Shown: positions 1 through 7,208, numbered from the stretch's first letter. The stretch: 22,203 bases of DNA from Roseiarcus sp. (GCA_030153205.1 JASLHV010000023.1:1-22203), one strand, 5' to 3'. Numbers and translations: made by a program. Notes: a model not told the origin generated them from the letters alone.

Positions 1-444
1 CATCGCAATGTCATGTGTCCTACGTTCCTCCGTCAATACGATAGCGCAGGAACTTATTCGGCAGCCGATTTGTACGATGCAATTTTTGCTCGCACGCGGC
101 TTTTCCGGCAGGTCCAGTCGTGGTTCGACACATGTGACATCGTCGCGATGCCGACTCTTTCGCGAACGGCTCTGCCAATCGATCAGGATTTCTTTCGGCC
201 AATCGACATCGATGGCGAGCTCACGCCGAATCTTCGTGGCGCGTGGTACCCCTATACGATGCCGTTCAATCTGACGGGTAATCCCGCGGTGAGTTTGCCA
301 TGCGGTTTTGATTCGGTCGGTTTGCCGATCGGCATTCAGCTTGTCGGCAAGTGCGGCTCAGACCATCTCTTGCTAAGAACGGCGGCGGCGTTGGAGAGCG
401 CGCTTTGGATTCAAAATAAGCCTCAGTTGGGCGAAAATGAATAA
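1..444 (+). CDS. Amidase signature family protein, C-terminal part (5' end outside window)
   Basis: The reading frame is open from the first base and ends at TAA 442-444, giving about 147 C-terminal residues. The stretch FNLTGNPAVSLPCGF followed by GLPIGIQLVGK is typical of the last third of amidase signature enzymes, where the conserved NxxGxPAxSxPxG and GLPxGxQ elements pack next to the active site. The Ser-cisSer-Lys catalytic part lies upstream of the window and cannot be checked. Such enzymes hydrolyse amides (amidases, GatA-like subunits, carbamate or hydantoin-related hydrolases); substrate cannot be inferred here. The next gene downstream in the same direction is a GntR regulator more than 300 bp away, so they are not an obvious operon. 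Family assignment is firm, substrate unknown. Confidence 0.85.
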   Translation, partial: HRNVMCPTFLRQYDSAGTYSAADLYDAIFARTRLFRQVQSWFDTCDIVAMPTLSRTALPIDQDFFRPIDIDGELTPNLRGAWYPYTMPFNLTGNPAVSLPCGFDSVGLPIGIQLVGKCGSDHLLLRTAAALESALWIQNKPQLGENE

Positions 445-757
445 AATCTGACAAGTTTCGCTGCGGCGGAATTGTTCTAGTTCATAATTGATCTCTTAGT
501 ACTGTTTCGGCTCAGGCGCAATGAACCAACCATCTTATAACCTGACTTTTAAAATTTTGAACGCGCGTGGCTGGCGCGCACGCGGCCGAAGCGTTAGACC
601 AGAGCGGCAACCGAAAGATGAGTGAGAGTCGACGAACAACCTCTAGCATATTCGCCAAAAGGCGAATATGAATCTGATTTGAAATTTTATTGGGCCTATT
701 TTTATTGATTGGCTTGGCATTATCGGAGCCTAATTTGACTGCGTACTGAGGGAACGT
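445..757. other. AT-rich intergenic region without a credible gene
   Basis: This 313-base stretch between the amidase and the GntR gene is clearly richer in A and T than the flanking genes. The only open frame through it, on the minus strand, has no recognisable protein character. It contains the strong hairpin at 647-670 and several T-rich runs downstream of it (around 684-710). A 13-base string GCGGCAACCGAAA occurs here (604-616) and again at 818-830, inside the start of the following gene. I see no tRNA or convincing small RNA. Confidence 0.6.
647..670. promoter_or_regulatory. Perfect 10-bp inverted repeat with AAAA loop
   Basis: Left arm CATATTCGCC (647-656), loop AAAA (657-660), right arm GGCGAATATG (661-670). 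It is followed by a T-containing but interrupted stretch, so it is not a classic intrinsic terminator for the amidase gene, which ends 200 bases upstream. It lies about 90-130 bases ahead of the GntR gene and could be that regulator's operator or an RNA hairpin in the leader. Function is inferred; the symmetry is read directly. Confidence 0.5.
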
Positions 758-1798
758 TTGTCGCCTCACGGCGGCGTTAATGAGGACGAATTTTCTTCGA
801 TGAATGCGCTTGATCAGGCGGCAACCGAAAATCTGCCACTTTACGAAGTGATCTATCGCGTCCTACGCCAACAGATCGCCGACGAGTCCTTGCCTAAAGG
901 GCTCGTACTCGGCGAGGCGGCGGTCGCGCGGATTTTTCAATCGAGCCGAGCGCCGGCAGGGGCCGCGTTGAGGCGCCTGAAGAGCGAAGGATTCTTGCAC
1001 AGTTTCCGCGGGCGCGGCCTGTTGATCGGAAGCAGCGAGGGGCTCAAACCACGCCGGCTCGGCTTGATCGAGGCCGGGTTGAGACTGCCGAAAGCGGACG
1101 CCGCCGATCTCAAGATACGTAATCGGCGGCTCAGGATTTATCCCGAGGTTGAACGCATCGTCGCGTCTTATCTCCCGTATGGGCGATTTCAGCTCAACGA
1201 GAGCCTGCTCGCGGAACATTACGGCGTCAGCCGAACCGTCGCGCACGAAGTGCTAACCCAGCTCGATCGTATCGGCTTGGTCGCCCAAGATCGCAACCGC
1301 CGCTGGTACGCCGGCCCGTTGAAGCTCGAAAGCATGCGCGAACATTTTGAAGTGCGTTGGCTTTTGGAGCCGGTGGCGCTTGGCCAGGCCTTTCCTTCGC
1401 TCGTTCGTGACGATCTCATAGCGAAGCGAGAGCGCGTAAAAAAGACGCCGTACGGCGAGCACACGCCGACAAGCCTCGAGCGGCTCGAGCGCGATTTGCA
1501 TATTGATACCATATTGCAATGCTCGAACAGCCGTCTCAGGGACGTCATTGTCCGTAGCCAGCTTCCGCTCATCGGGCATAGTATGTTCCAGCGTCTCCTC
1601 GACGCCGAAAAAGTTGAATTGATGTGCGCCGAGCATATCGAAATATTCGATAGGCTGATCGCCGACGATCCTGAAGGAGCGAAGAAAGCGCTGGAGAGGC
1701 ATCTCAGGCGTTCCTTCGCTGTGCATCACGATCGGCTGGGAACAATGGGCGCTTTGCCGGAAGCGCAACGCGTTCCTTTCTTGGTTCCCGCTGATTGA
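758..1798 (+). CDS. GntR-type regulator with two winged-helix domains and an FCD ligand domain
   Basis: A 346-residue DNA-binding transcription factor. Residues ~28-90 look like a GntR winged helix (LYEVIYRVLRQQI, then AAVARIFQSSRAPAGAALRRLKSEGFL). Residues ~127-188 form a second one (LNESLLAEHYGVSRTVAHEVLTQLDRIGLV). Residues ~190-325 resemble an FCD (FadR C-terminal) all-helical ligand/metal domain, with His248 in the DLHxxxL segment and His293 and His315 in the final helices. FadR/FCD proteins usually have one winged helix at 230-250 residues, so this one is long and apparently duplicated. The TTG start at 758 has GAGGG five bases upstream; ATG at 800 is an alternative that trims 14 residues without touching a domain. 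It is convergent with gluconokinase and 3' to an amidase; its target genes are unknown. Confidence 0.8.
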   Translation: MSPHGGVNEDEFSSMNALDQAATENLPLYEVIYRVLRQQIADESLPKGLVLGEAAVARIFQSSRAPAGAALRRLKSEGFLHSFRGRGLLIGSSEGLKPRRLGLIEAGLRLPKADAADLKIRNRRLRIYPEVERIVASYLPYGRFQLNESLLAEHYGVSRTVAHEVLTQLDRIGLVAQDRNRRWYAGPLKLESMREHFEVRWLLEPVALGQAFPSLVRDDLIAKRERVKKTPYGEHTPTSLERLERDLHIDTILQCSNSRLRDVIVRSQLPLIGHSMFQRLLDAEKVELMCAEHIEIFDRLIADDPEGAKKALERHLRRSFAVHHDRLGTMGALPEAQRVPFLVPAD

Positions 1799-1810
1799 AA
1801 GACGATAAGA

Positions 1811-1829
1811 GCCTCAGATAAGCTGAGGC
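1811..1829. terminator. Hairpin between convergent GntR and gluconokinase genes
   Basis: GCCTCAG (1811-1817), loop ATAAG, CTGAGGC (1823-1829) form a perfect 7-bp stem in the 57-base gap between two convergent genes. There is no strong T tract on either side, so a shared weak or factor-assisted terminator is the likeliest reading. Confidence 0.45.
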
Positions 1830-1855
1830 GTACGTCGACGGCGCTACTTGTGAAA

Positions 1856-2407
1856 TCAGCCGCCGAAACGCGCCCAGGCGCCGCCGAGGCTTTGTAAGGT
1901 TTGAGGAAGCTTTTTCTCGAGATCGGCATTGGCGATGAGCGTGATCACGTCGCTTTCACCGGTCGGATCTTCAAGCGTTGCAAATTGGCTATCGACCAAA
2001 GAGGCCGGCATATAATGATCTTTGCGGCCGCCGACTCTTTGCAGCATCATCGCTTCGTCGCCTTCGAGAAAAAGGAAACGTAACGTCGCGCCGACCCGCG
2101 CGCGCAGCCGGTCGCGATAGGCTCGTCGCAAGGCGGAGCAGGCGACGATCAACCCCGCGGGATGACCGACAGGATCGGCAAGCGCCGTTCCAATTCGGTC
2201 GAGCCAGGGCCAACGGTCCTCATCGCTGAGAGGCGTACCGCTCGCCATTTTGGTTCGCGCTTCCGACGTATGAAGATCATCGCCGTCGATGAATTCGATT
2301 TGGCAGATTTTTGCGAGACGCAGACCAACGGTCGTCTTGCCGCTGCCGGAGACGCCCATGACAACAAGGGCGAGCCGATCAGGAAAATTTTTGAAAGAAA
2401 TCGACAT
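1856..2407 (-). CDS. gntK: Gluconokinase (GntK family)
   Basis: Cytoplasmic kinase of the GntK family, which phosphorylates D-gluconate with ATP to 6-phosphogluconate, feeding the pentose phosphate and Entner-Doudoroff routes. The 183-residue protein starts MSISFKNFPDRLALVVMGVSG and has the P-loop GVSGSGKT near residue 18, then the family hallmark FIDGDDLH, SGTPLSDEDRWPWLDRI and the CSALRRAYRDRLR segment; length matches the family (about 165-185). The ATG at 2405-2407 was chosen because the P-loop then lies at the usual distance from the N terminus; no good Shine-Dalgarno precedes it, and longer in-frame starts exist up to 2518. It diverges from the kinase/enolase-like pair with a 146-bp shared upstream region, so co-regulation is possible. 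No gluconate permease or dehydratase is visible nearby. Confidence 0.9.
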   Translation of the reverse strand: MSISFKNFPDRLALVVMGVSGSGKTTVGLRLAKICQIEFIDGDDLHTSEARTKMASGTPLSDEDRWPWLDRIGTALADPVGHPAGLIVACSALRRAYRDRLRARVGATLRFLFLEGDEAMMLQRVGGRKDHYMPASLVDSQFATLEDPTGESDVITLIANADLEKKLPQTLQSLGGAWARFGG

Positions 2408-2553
2408 GAGGAGCACCAATGCGGGAGGGCGAGTGTAAAGGCCGGCGAGCATAACGCTGGCGCGATGGGGCTTAAATATTTTACTCTCGGCTTCGCTCGT
2501 CGTCACAACGCTTTTCAAGCGGAACGCGACTATTCCTTTAATAAGCGGAAGCC
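2408..2553. promoter_or_regulatory. Divergent promoter region between gluconokinase and the kinase/enolase-like operon
   Basis: The shared 146-bp upstream region should hold both promoters. For the minus strand a possible pair is TTGTGA (complement of 2503-2508) and TAAAAT (complement of 2478-2483), with a long 19-base spacer. A short inverted repeat, CGCTT (2509-2513) and AAGCG (2517-2521), lies between the two genes. These assignments are by eye and weak. Confidence 0.3.
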
Positions 2554-3549
2554 TTGACGAATTCCCTTCATCTCGAGGCCGCCTTGCGGAATATGGGATT
2601 GATCCTGCCGCACGAGGCCGCGCGTGTCGAGCCGCTTGCTGGCGGCGTTTCCTCCGATATTTCGCTCGTCGAGGTCAACGGGCGACGCTTCTGTGTAAAG
2701 CGAGCGCTGAGCCAACTCAAGGTCGCGGCTGTGTGGCGAGCGCCGGTCCGTCGCAACGCGGCCGAGGCGGCTTGGATGCGCGCGGTCGCCGCTTGGTTGC
2801 CGCATGCCGCGCCAATTGTGCTCGGCGAAGATGACGAGGCGGGTCTCTTCGCCATGGAATACTTCGAGCCCAGCGATCATCCCCTCTGGAAGACCGAGCT
2901 CCTAGCCGGGCGCGTCGATGTGTTATTCGCGGCGGCCGTGGGGCGGGACCTTGCGACGATCCACGCGAAAAGCGCCGCCGATCCCAGCATCGCGGCAAGG
3001 TTCGCCAACGACGAGACATTCGAGGCGATTCGGATCGAACCCTATCTGCGCGCGACAGGACGCGCCCATCCCGCCTTGGCGAATGCTTTCGACGCATTGG
3101 CGCGCCGCACAGCCGCCACCAGGAGGGCACTCGTCCACGGCGACGTTAGTCCGAAGAACATTCTCATCGGGCCGCGCGGTCCAATTTTTCTCGACGCCGA
3201 ATGCGCATGGTACGGCGATCCGGCATTCGACCTCGCGTTTTGCCTCAATCATTTGCTCTTGAAGGGCGCGCGGATCGAAGCGGCGCGTGCGCCCTATCTC
3301 GATGCTTTTCGTGCGCTTGCCGACGCTTATCTTGCGGGCGTTGTCTGGGAGTCGACGGACGCTCTCGAAACCCGCGCCGCCTCACTCCTGCCGGCATTGT
3401 TTCTTGCCCGCATTGATGGCAAATCGCCGGTCGAATATTTGACGAGCGATATCGAGCGCAATCTTGTTCGCGCCTTTGCGACGCCGATGATCGCGGCGCC
3501 GCCGCGTCGTTTGAGCGATATCGCGGAAAAATGGGGCTCTTATCGGTGA
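2554..3549 (+). CDS. APH/choline-kinase-like phosphotransferase, first gene of the enolase-like operon
   Basis: A 331-residue small-molecule kinase of the aminoglycoside phosphotransferase/choline kinase fold. Visible landmarks are the N-lobe loop PLAGGVSSDI (~27-36), the ATP-binding Lys49 in FCVKR, the hinge MEYFEP (~101), the catalytic loop LVHGDVSPKNIL (His195, Asp197, Asn202) and the metal-binding Asp214 in IFLDAECAWYGDPAFDLAF. All residues needed for phosphotransfer are present, so it is likely active. Substrate is not evident: this fold phosphorylates hydroxyls of antibiotics, choline, methylthioribose, fructosamines and other sugars. The TTG start at 2554 has only a weak ribosome site; ATG at 2593 is an alternative. 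Its end overlaps the following enolase-like gene (GTGA at 3546-3549), which implies translational coupling and a shared pathway. Resistance function is unlikely in this context. Confidence 0.8.
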   Translation: MTNSLHLEAALRNMGLILPHEAARVEPLAGGVSSDISLVEVNGRRFCVKRALSQLKVAAVWRAPVRRNAAEAAWMRAVAAWLPHAAPIVLGEDDEAGLFAMEYFEPSDHPLWKTELLAGRVDVLFAAAVGRDLATIHAKSAADPSIAARFANDETFEAIRIEPYLRATGRAHPALANAFDALARRTAATRRALVHGDVSPKNILIGPRGPIFLDAECAWYGDPAFDLAFCLNHLLLKGARIEAARAPYLDAFRALADAYLAGVVWESTDALETRAASLLPALFLARIDGKSPVEYLTSDIERNLVRAFATPMIAAPPRRLSDIAEKWGSYR

Positions 3550-4847
3550 GCGAACCTGTCATCCAATCGGTAAAAGGCCGTCGCATTTGGGATTCGCGCG
3601 GACGGCCGACGATCGAGGCGGAAATGACCTTGAGCGACGGCGCGGTCGGGCGCGGCATTGCGCCGGCCGGGGCGTCGCGCGGTAGCCGCGAAGCGATCGA
3701 CAAACGCGACGGCGGCGTTCGTTTTGGCGGCCTTGATGTGCAGGGCGCGCTGGCCGGTCTGCGCGACGAGATCGCGCCGGCGCTCGCCGGTCTCGATCCA
3801 TTCGACCAGGTGAGCGTCGATGCGCGGCTCATCGAACTGGACGGAACCCCGGACAAATCGCGGCTTGGCGGCAATGCGCTGACCGCGGTTTCGCTGGCGA
3901 CGCTCGCCGCCGCGGCGACGAGTCGCGATTTGCCTTTGTGGCGCTATCTTGCCGGCGCCGGGCCTGCGCTCATCCCCCTGCCGGAAATTCAAATTTTCGG
4001 CGGCGGCGCTCATGCCGGCCGACGGGTCGATATTCAGGACTTCATGGTCATGGCGCCGCGCGCCTGCAGTTTCGCGGAGGCGCTGGAGATAACCGCGGAA
4101 GTCTATCGCGCCGCGGGACAAATCATGATCGAACGCGGCCTGCTGCAGGGCGTCGCGGACGAAGGCGGCTGGTGGCCGGCCTTTTCGAACAATGAAGAAG
4201 CGCTTGATACGTTGACGCGATCGATCGAGCGTGCTGGCTTTACGCCCGGCGAACAGGTTGCGATCTCGCTCGACGTCGCCGCTTCTGAATTCGGGCGCGA
4301 CGGCCGCTATCGTCTTGGCCTCGAAGGCCGCGAATTGGATCGTGACGGACTTGCGGAATATTTGCTGCGCTGGTGCGAGCGCTATCCGATCCTGTCGATT
4401 GAAGACCCTTTTGCGGAAGACGACCCCGAGGGCTTTCTTCGCTTCAACGCGGCGGTCGGCGATCGCATTCAGATTATCGGCGACGATTTCTTGGTTACCA
4501 GCGCCGAGCGCGTTCGCGCCGCCGCCGGCGACAAAAGCGTCAATGCGGCGCTCATCAAGGTCAATCAGGCGGGTACGGTCAGCGAAGCGAAAGCCGCCTG
4601 CGATGAAGCCCGTCGCGCCGGCATGGGCGCGATTGTTTCGGCTCGCTCCGGCGAGACGGAGGACGTTGCTATCGTTCATCTCGCCATCGGTTGGAGCGCC
4701 GGTCAACTCAAGGTTGGCTCCTTTGCGCGATCGGAGCGGATGGCGAAATGGAACGAAGCGCTGCGCATCGAAGAATCGCTTGGCGCGACGGCGCGTTTCG
4801 CTGGGATAGCGGCTCTGCCGGTCGGGCGGCATCGGGCGAGCCCATAA
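3531..4847 (+). CDS. Divergent enolase paralogue with altered active-site residues
   Basis: A 438-residue protein with full enolase architecture: N-terminal domain with the DSRGRPT motif (21-27) and the flexible loop APAGASRGSREA (44-55), then the barrel. Conserved by alignment from memory with yeast enolase are His161, Glu211, metal ligands Asp248, Glu291 and Asp318, catalytic Lys343 (LIKVNQAGT) and Lys394, and Arg372-Ser373 of RSGETED. Changed are Asp170 (QDFM instead of QEFM), Ala371 (SARSGETED instead of SHRSGETED), Phe156 in place of the usual Asn before GG, and loop substitutions Ala46 and Arg50. It may therefore be a weak enolase or handle another phosphorylated hydroxy acid. ATG 3531 is used; GTG at 3546 forms a GTGA overlap with the upstream kinase stop and places DSRG at a distance nearer to canonical enolases, so it is equally credible. 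The housekeeping enolase is presumably elsewhere. Confidence 0.85.
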   Translation: MGLLSVSEPVIQSVKGRRIWDSRGRPTIEAEMTLSDGAVGRGIAPAGASRGSREAIDKRDGGVRFGGLDVQGALAGLRDEIAPALAGLDPFDQVSVDARLIELDGTPDKSRLGGNALTAVSLATLAAAATSRDLPLWRYLAGAGPALIPLPEIQIFGGGAHAGRRVDIQDFMVMAPRACSFAEALEITAEVYRAAGQIMIERGLLQGVADEGGWWPAFSNNEEALDTLTRSIERAGFTPGEQVAISLDVAASEFGRDGRYRLGLEGRELDRDGLAEYLLRWCERYPILSIEDPFAEDDPEGFLRFNAAVGDRIQIIGDDFLVTSAERVRAAAGDKSVNAALIKVNQAGTVSEAKAACDEARRAGMGAIVSARSGETEDVAIVHLAIGWSAGQLKVGSFARSERMAKWNEALRIEESLGATARFAGIAALPVGRHRASP

Positions 4848-4872
4848 GCCGCTTCCGGGAAAGACTTACGTC

Positions 4873-6411
4873 TCACGCAGCGATCGCGGTCCGATCGCCG
4901 TTGGCGCGATAGGAAAGCGCCTCGGCGAGATGGATGCGTTGGACCGCGCCGCCGCCGTCGAGATCGGCTAAAGTACGCGCGAGCTTGAGCACGCGGTGAT
5001 AGCCCCGCGCAGATAGCCGCATACGTTCGGCCGCCTCGCGCAACAGGCCATGCGCGGCAGCGTCCGCCTGGAGCGCCTCCTCGACGATTCCCGCCGGCGC
5101 GGCGGCGTTGCAAGTCACCAGCGGCAAGCCGAGGGCGCGATAGCGCTCGCCCTGAATCTCGCGCGCCGCCGTAACCCGCTCGGCCACTTCCAGCGAACCT
5201 TCGGCCGGCGCTGGCAATAAAAGATCCGCCGCCGATACGGCGGGCACGTCGATCATCAGATCGAAGCGATCAATCAGAGGCCCTGAGAGCCGCGCTTGGT
5301 ACTGGGCCATGCAACGTTGATTCGGACCGCGCGCACAGGCGTAGCCCGGTTCGCTGGCGTGGCCACAGCGGCAGGGGTTCATTGCGGCGATCAATTGAAA
5401 CCGCGCGGGGTACACGATCCGATGATTGGCTCTGGCGATCGCCACTTCGCCCGTCTCGAGCGGTTGGCGCAAACTGTCGAGCGCCTGCGGACTGAACTCC
5501 GGCAATTCGTCGAGAAACAACACGCCTTGATGGGCGAGTGAAATCTCGCCGGGCCGCGCATGAACGCCGCCGCCGACCAACGCCGCCATCGAAGCCGAAT
5601 GGTGCGGCGCGCGAAAGGGACGCCGGTCGGTCAAAGCGCCGCCGGCGAGGTTGCCGGCGATCGAATGGATCATCGAGACTTCAAGCAGTTCGCGCGCCGA
5701 CAGCGGCGGCAGGATCGACGGCAGCCTCTGCGCGAGCATGGATTTGCCGGCGCCCGGCGATCCGCTCATCAAAAGATTGTGCCCTCCGGCCGCGGCCACT
5801 TCCAGCGCGCGCTTGGCGTTCTCCTGGCCTTTGATGTCGCGGAGGTCGGGCATGGGACCGCTCGGCGCGCGCAGGGCGGGCGCGGGCCGGCTCAGCACTT
5901 GGGTTCCCTTGAAATGATTGGCGAGCTGAATGAGCGAACGCGGCGCGAGAATATCGAGATCGCTCGAGGCCCAAGCCGCCTCGGCGCCGCAAGCGGATGG
6001 GCAGATAAGTCCATGGCCTCGCGCATTGGCCGCGATCGCGGCGGGGAGCGCGCCGGCGACAGCACTTACGGCGCCGTCAAGCGCCAATTCGCCGATCACC
6101 GTATAGCCTTGTAAGGCGTCCGCCGGCACAGCGCCGATCGCAGCCATGACGGCCAGGGCGATCGGCAGGTCGTAATGGCTGCCCTCTTTCGGCAGATCGG
6201 CCGGCGCGAGATTGACCGTGATCCGTTTAGCGGGCAGCGCCAATCCCGAAGCGATCAGCGCCGCACGGACGCGTTCTCGCGATTCTCCCACCGCTTTGTC
6301 GGCGAGACCGACAATCATAAAGGCGATTGAACCGCCAGTAATCTGCACCTGGACATCGACCGGCCGAGTATCGACGCCCTCAAAAGCTACGGTGGATACG
6401 CGCGCAACCAT
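4873..6411 (-). CDS. comM: YifB/ComM family Mg-chelatase-like AAA+ ATPase
   Basis: A 512-residue AAA+ ATPase of the ComM/YifB family; ComM in naturally transformable bacteria is a helicase that promotes branch migration during integration of incoming DNA, and the family is widely kept in non-competent species. The N-terminal Lon-S5-like domain starts MVARVSTVAFEGVDTRPVDVQ and includes FMIVGLADKAVGESRERVRAAL. The AAA core has Walker A GSPGAGKS, Walker B FLDELPEF, sensor element AAMNPCRCGH and a cysteine cluster (CRCGH, CARG, RCMAQY). The C-terminal Mg_chelatase_C helix bundle includes SARGYHRVLKLARTLADLDG. ATG 6409-6411 has a GGGGGCGG ribosome site; an upstream in-frame start at 6456 is unlikely. 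It is convergent with the enolase-like gene, 25 bp apart. Confidence 0.93.
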   Translation of the reverse strand: MVARVSTVAFEGVDTRPVDVQVQITGGSIAFMIVGLADKAVGESRERVRAALIASGLALPAKRITVNLAPADLPKEGSHYDLPIALAVMAAIGAVPADALQGYTVIGELALDGAVSAVAGALPAAIAANARGHGLICPSACGAEAAWASSDLDILAPRSLIQLANHFKGTQVLSRPAPALRAPSGPMPDLRDIKGQENAKRALEVAAAGGHNLLMSGSPGAGKSMLAQRLPSILPPLSARELLEVSMIHSIAGNLAGGALTDRRPFRAPHHSASMAALVGGGVHARPGEISLAHQGVLFLDELPEFSPQALDSLRQPLETGEVAIARANHRIVYPARFQLIAAMNPCRCGHASEPGYACARGPNQRCMAQYQARLSGPLIDRFDLMIDVPAVSAADLLLPAPAEGSLEVAERVTAAREIQGERYRALGLPLVTCNAAAPAGIVEEALQADAAAHGLLREAAERMRLSARGYHRVLKLARTLADLDGGGAVQRIHLAEALSYRANGDRTAIAA

Positions 6412-6512
6412 GCCGCCCCCGAGATATCTCGTCCCACAAGAACATTCACAGAACAAACCATCGAAAGCAAGTGAAATATGACCGCGCAGTATTGAACCCT
6501 ATTGTCAATTAG

Positions 6513-6528
6513 ATAAGTGTATGCTTAT
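6513..6528. promoter_or_regulatory. Candidate ArsR-family operator, ATAAG-N6-CTTAT
   Basis: ATAAG (6513-6517) and CTTAT (6524-6528) flank six bases just upstream of the ArsR gene. Six of eight pairs are symmetric over the 16-base site. The A/T-rich half-sites with short spacing resemble operators of ArsR-type regulators that control themselves. A possible -35 box TTGTCA lies at 6502-6507. Because the site overlaps an alternative GTG start at 6517, it supports the ATG at 6538 as the real start. Confidence 0.4.
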
Positions 6529-6537
6529 GTGTTACTC

Positions 6538-6852
6538 ATGGTCGCGAACGACGTTTTCAAAGCGCTGGCGGATCCGACCCGTCGGGCGATTTTCGAGAAG
6601 CTCGCCGAGGGCGGCATGAACGCGACGGCCCTGCGCGACGGCATGGAAATCAGCCAGCCTGCGGTTTCGCAGCATCTCGCCGTCCTGCGCGCCGCCGGAC
6701 TGGTCCGCGAGCAGCGACTGGGCCGGTTCGTCAATTATGAAGTCGATCCGAACGGCGTCGCCGGTATTGGGCGATGGCTGGAGCGCTACCGCGCCTATTG
6801 GCCTGAACGAGTCAATGATCTCAGGAACGTTCTAAAGGAAATGGATCAATGA
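6538..6852 (+). CDS. ArsR-family winged-helix regulator paired with an SRPBCC protein
   Basis: A 104-residue cytoplasmic DNA-binding repressor of the ArsR superfamily. The start VANDVFKALADPTRRAIFEKLAEG and the recognition helix ISQPAVSQHLAVLRAAGLVREQRLGRFVNYEVDP are diagnostic. No metal-binding CxC motif is present, so it belongs to the non-metal (SdpR-like) group rather than to arsenic or zinc sensors. The ATG at 6538 begins just before the conserved FKALADPTRR; a GTG at 6517 would add seven residues overlapping the putative operator. The stop overlaps the next start (ATGA, 6849-6852), the common ArsR-SRPBCC gene pair, in which the regulator controls its partner. The ligand or signal is unknown. 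Confidence 0.9.
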   Translation: MVANDVFKALADPTRRAIFEKLAEGGMNATALRDGMEISQPAVSQHLAVLRAAGLVREQRLGRFVNYEVDPNGVAGIGRWLERYRAYWPERVNDLRNVLKEMDQ

Positions 6853-7208
6853 GCGACACGAACGACGTCGATCCGGAGCGGAGCGTATCGGGCGAATATG
6901 ATCTCGATGCGCCGCCAGAAAAAGTATGGCGCGCGATGACCGTTCCCGCCATTCGCGAGCGCTGGCTGCCAGGCGTCGTACTCAGCAACCCGGAACCAAC
7001 CGAAACCTCCGTGGGCCGAAAGGTCCGCTACCGGATGCGCGATAAGGATGATTCTTTCGGCGACAGTGTGGTGACATTCGAGGTGCGGCCCAATGGCGGG
7101 GGCGGCGCGACGTTGCGTATCCTCCACGAACTCAGGGAAAGCCGAATCGTCGCGCCGACGCCCGCCCCGGCCAATCGCAATCGGCCTCCGCAGATGCGCG
7201 CGGCCTGA
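6849..7208 (+). CDS. SRPBCC (AHA1/START-like) domain protein
   Basis: A 119-residue protein with the Bet v1-like/AHSA1 pattern: GEYDLDAPPEKVWRAMTVPAIRERWLPG near the N terminus, then strands ending FEVRPNGGGGATLRILHEL. Family members form a helix-grip pocket for hydrophobic ligands or act as co-chaperone-like proteins. The last 20 residues, rich in Pro, Ala and Asn (APTPAPANRNRPPQMRAA), look disordered, and the long C-terminal helix that usually closes the pocket is missing, making it shorter than the usual 140-160 residues. It is translationally coupled to the ArsR gene through an ATGA overlap. Function remains unknown beyond fold and pairing. Confidence 0.8.
   Translation: MSDTNDVDPERSVSGEYDLDAPPEKVWRAMTVPAIRERWLPGVVLSNPEPTETSVGRKVRYRMRDKDDSFGDSVVTFEVRPNGGGGATLRILHELRESRIVAPTPAPANRNRPPQMRAA

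Noticed and set aside
512..769. A minus-strand open frame of 85 residues in the AT-rich gap
   Set aside because: No ribosome site, no recognisable domain, and it runs through the perfect hairpin.
1253..1768. A 171-residue minus-strand open frame inside the GntR gene
   Set aside because: It has no family resemblance and lies wholly within a well-supported regulator gene.
2554..3549. Aminoglycoside resistance gene
   Set aside because: The fold is shared with many metabolic kinases, and coupling to an enolase-like gene argues for metabolism.
3540..4832. A 430-residue open frame on the minus strand opposite the enolase-like gene
   Set aside because: It is rich in Arg, Ala and Asp without recognisable motifs and mirrors the codon bias of the true gene on the plus strand, whose enolase motifs are unmistakable.
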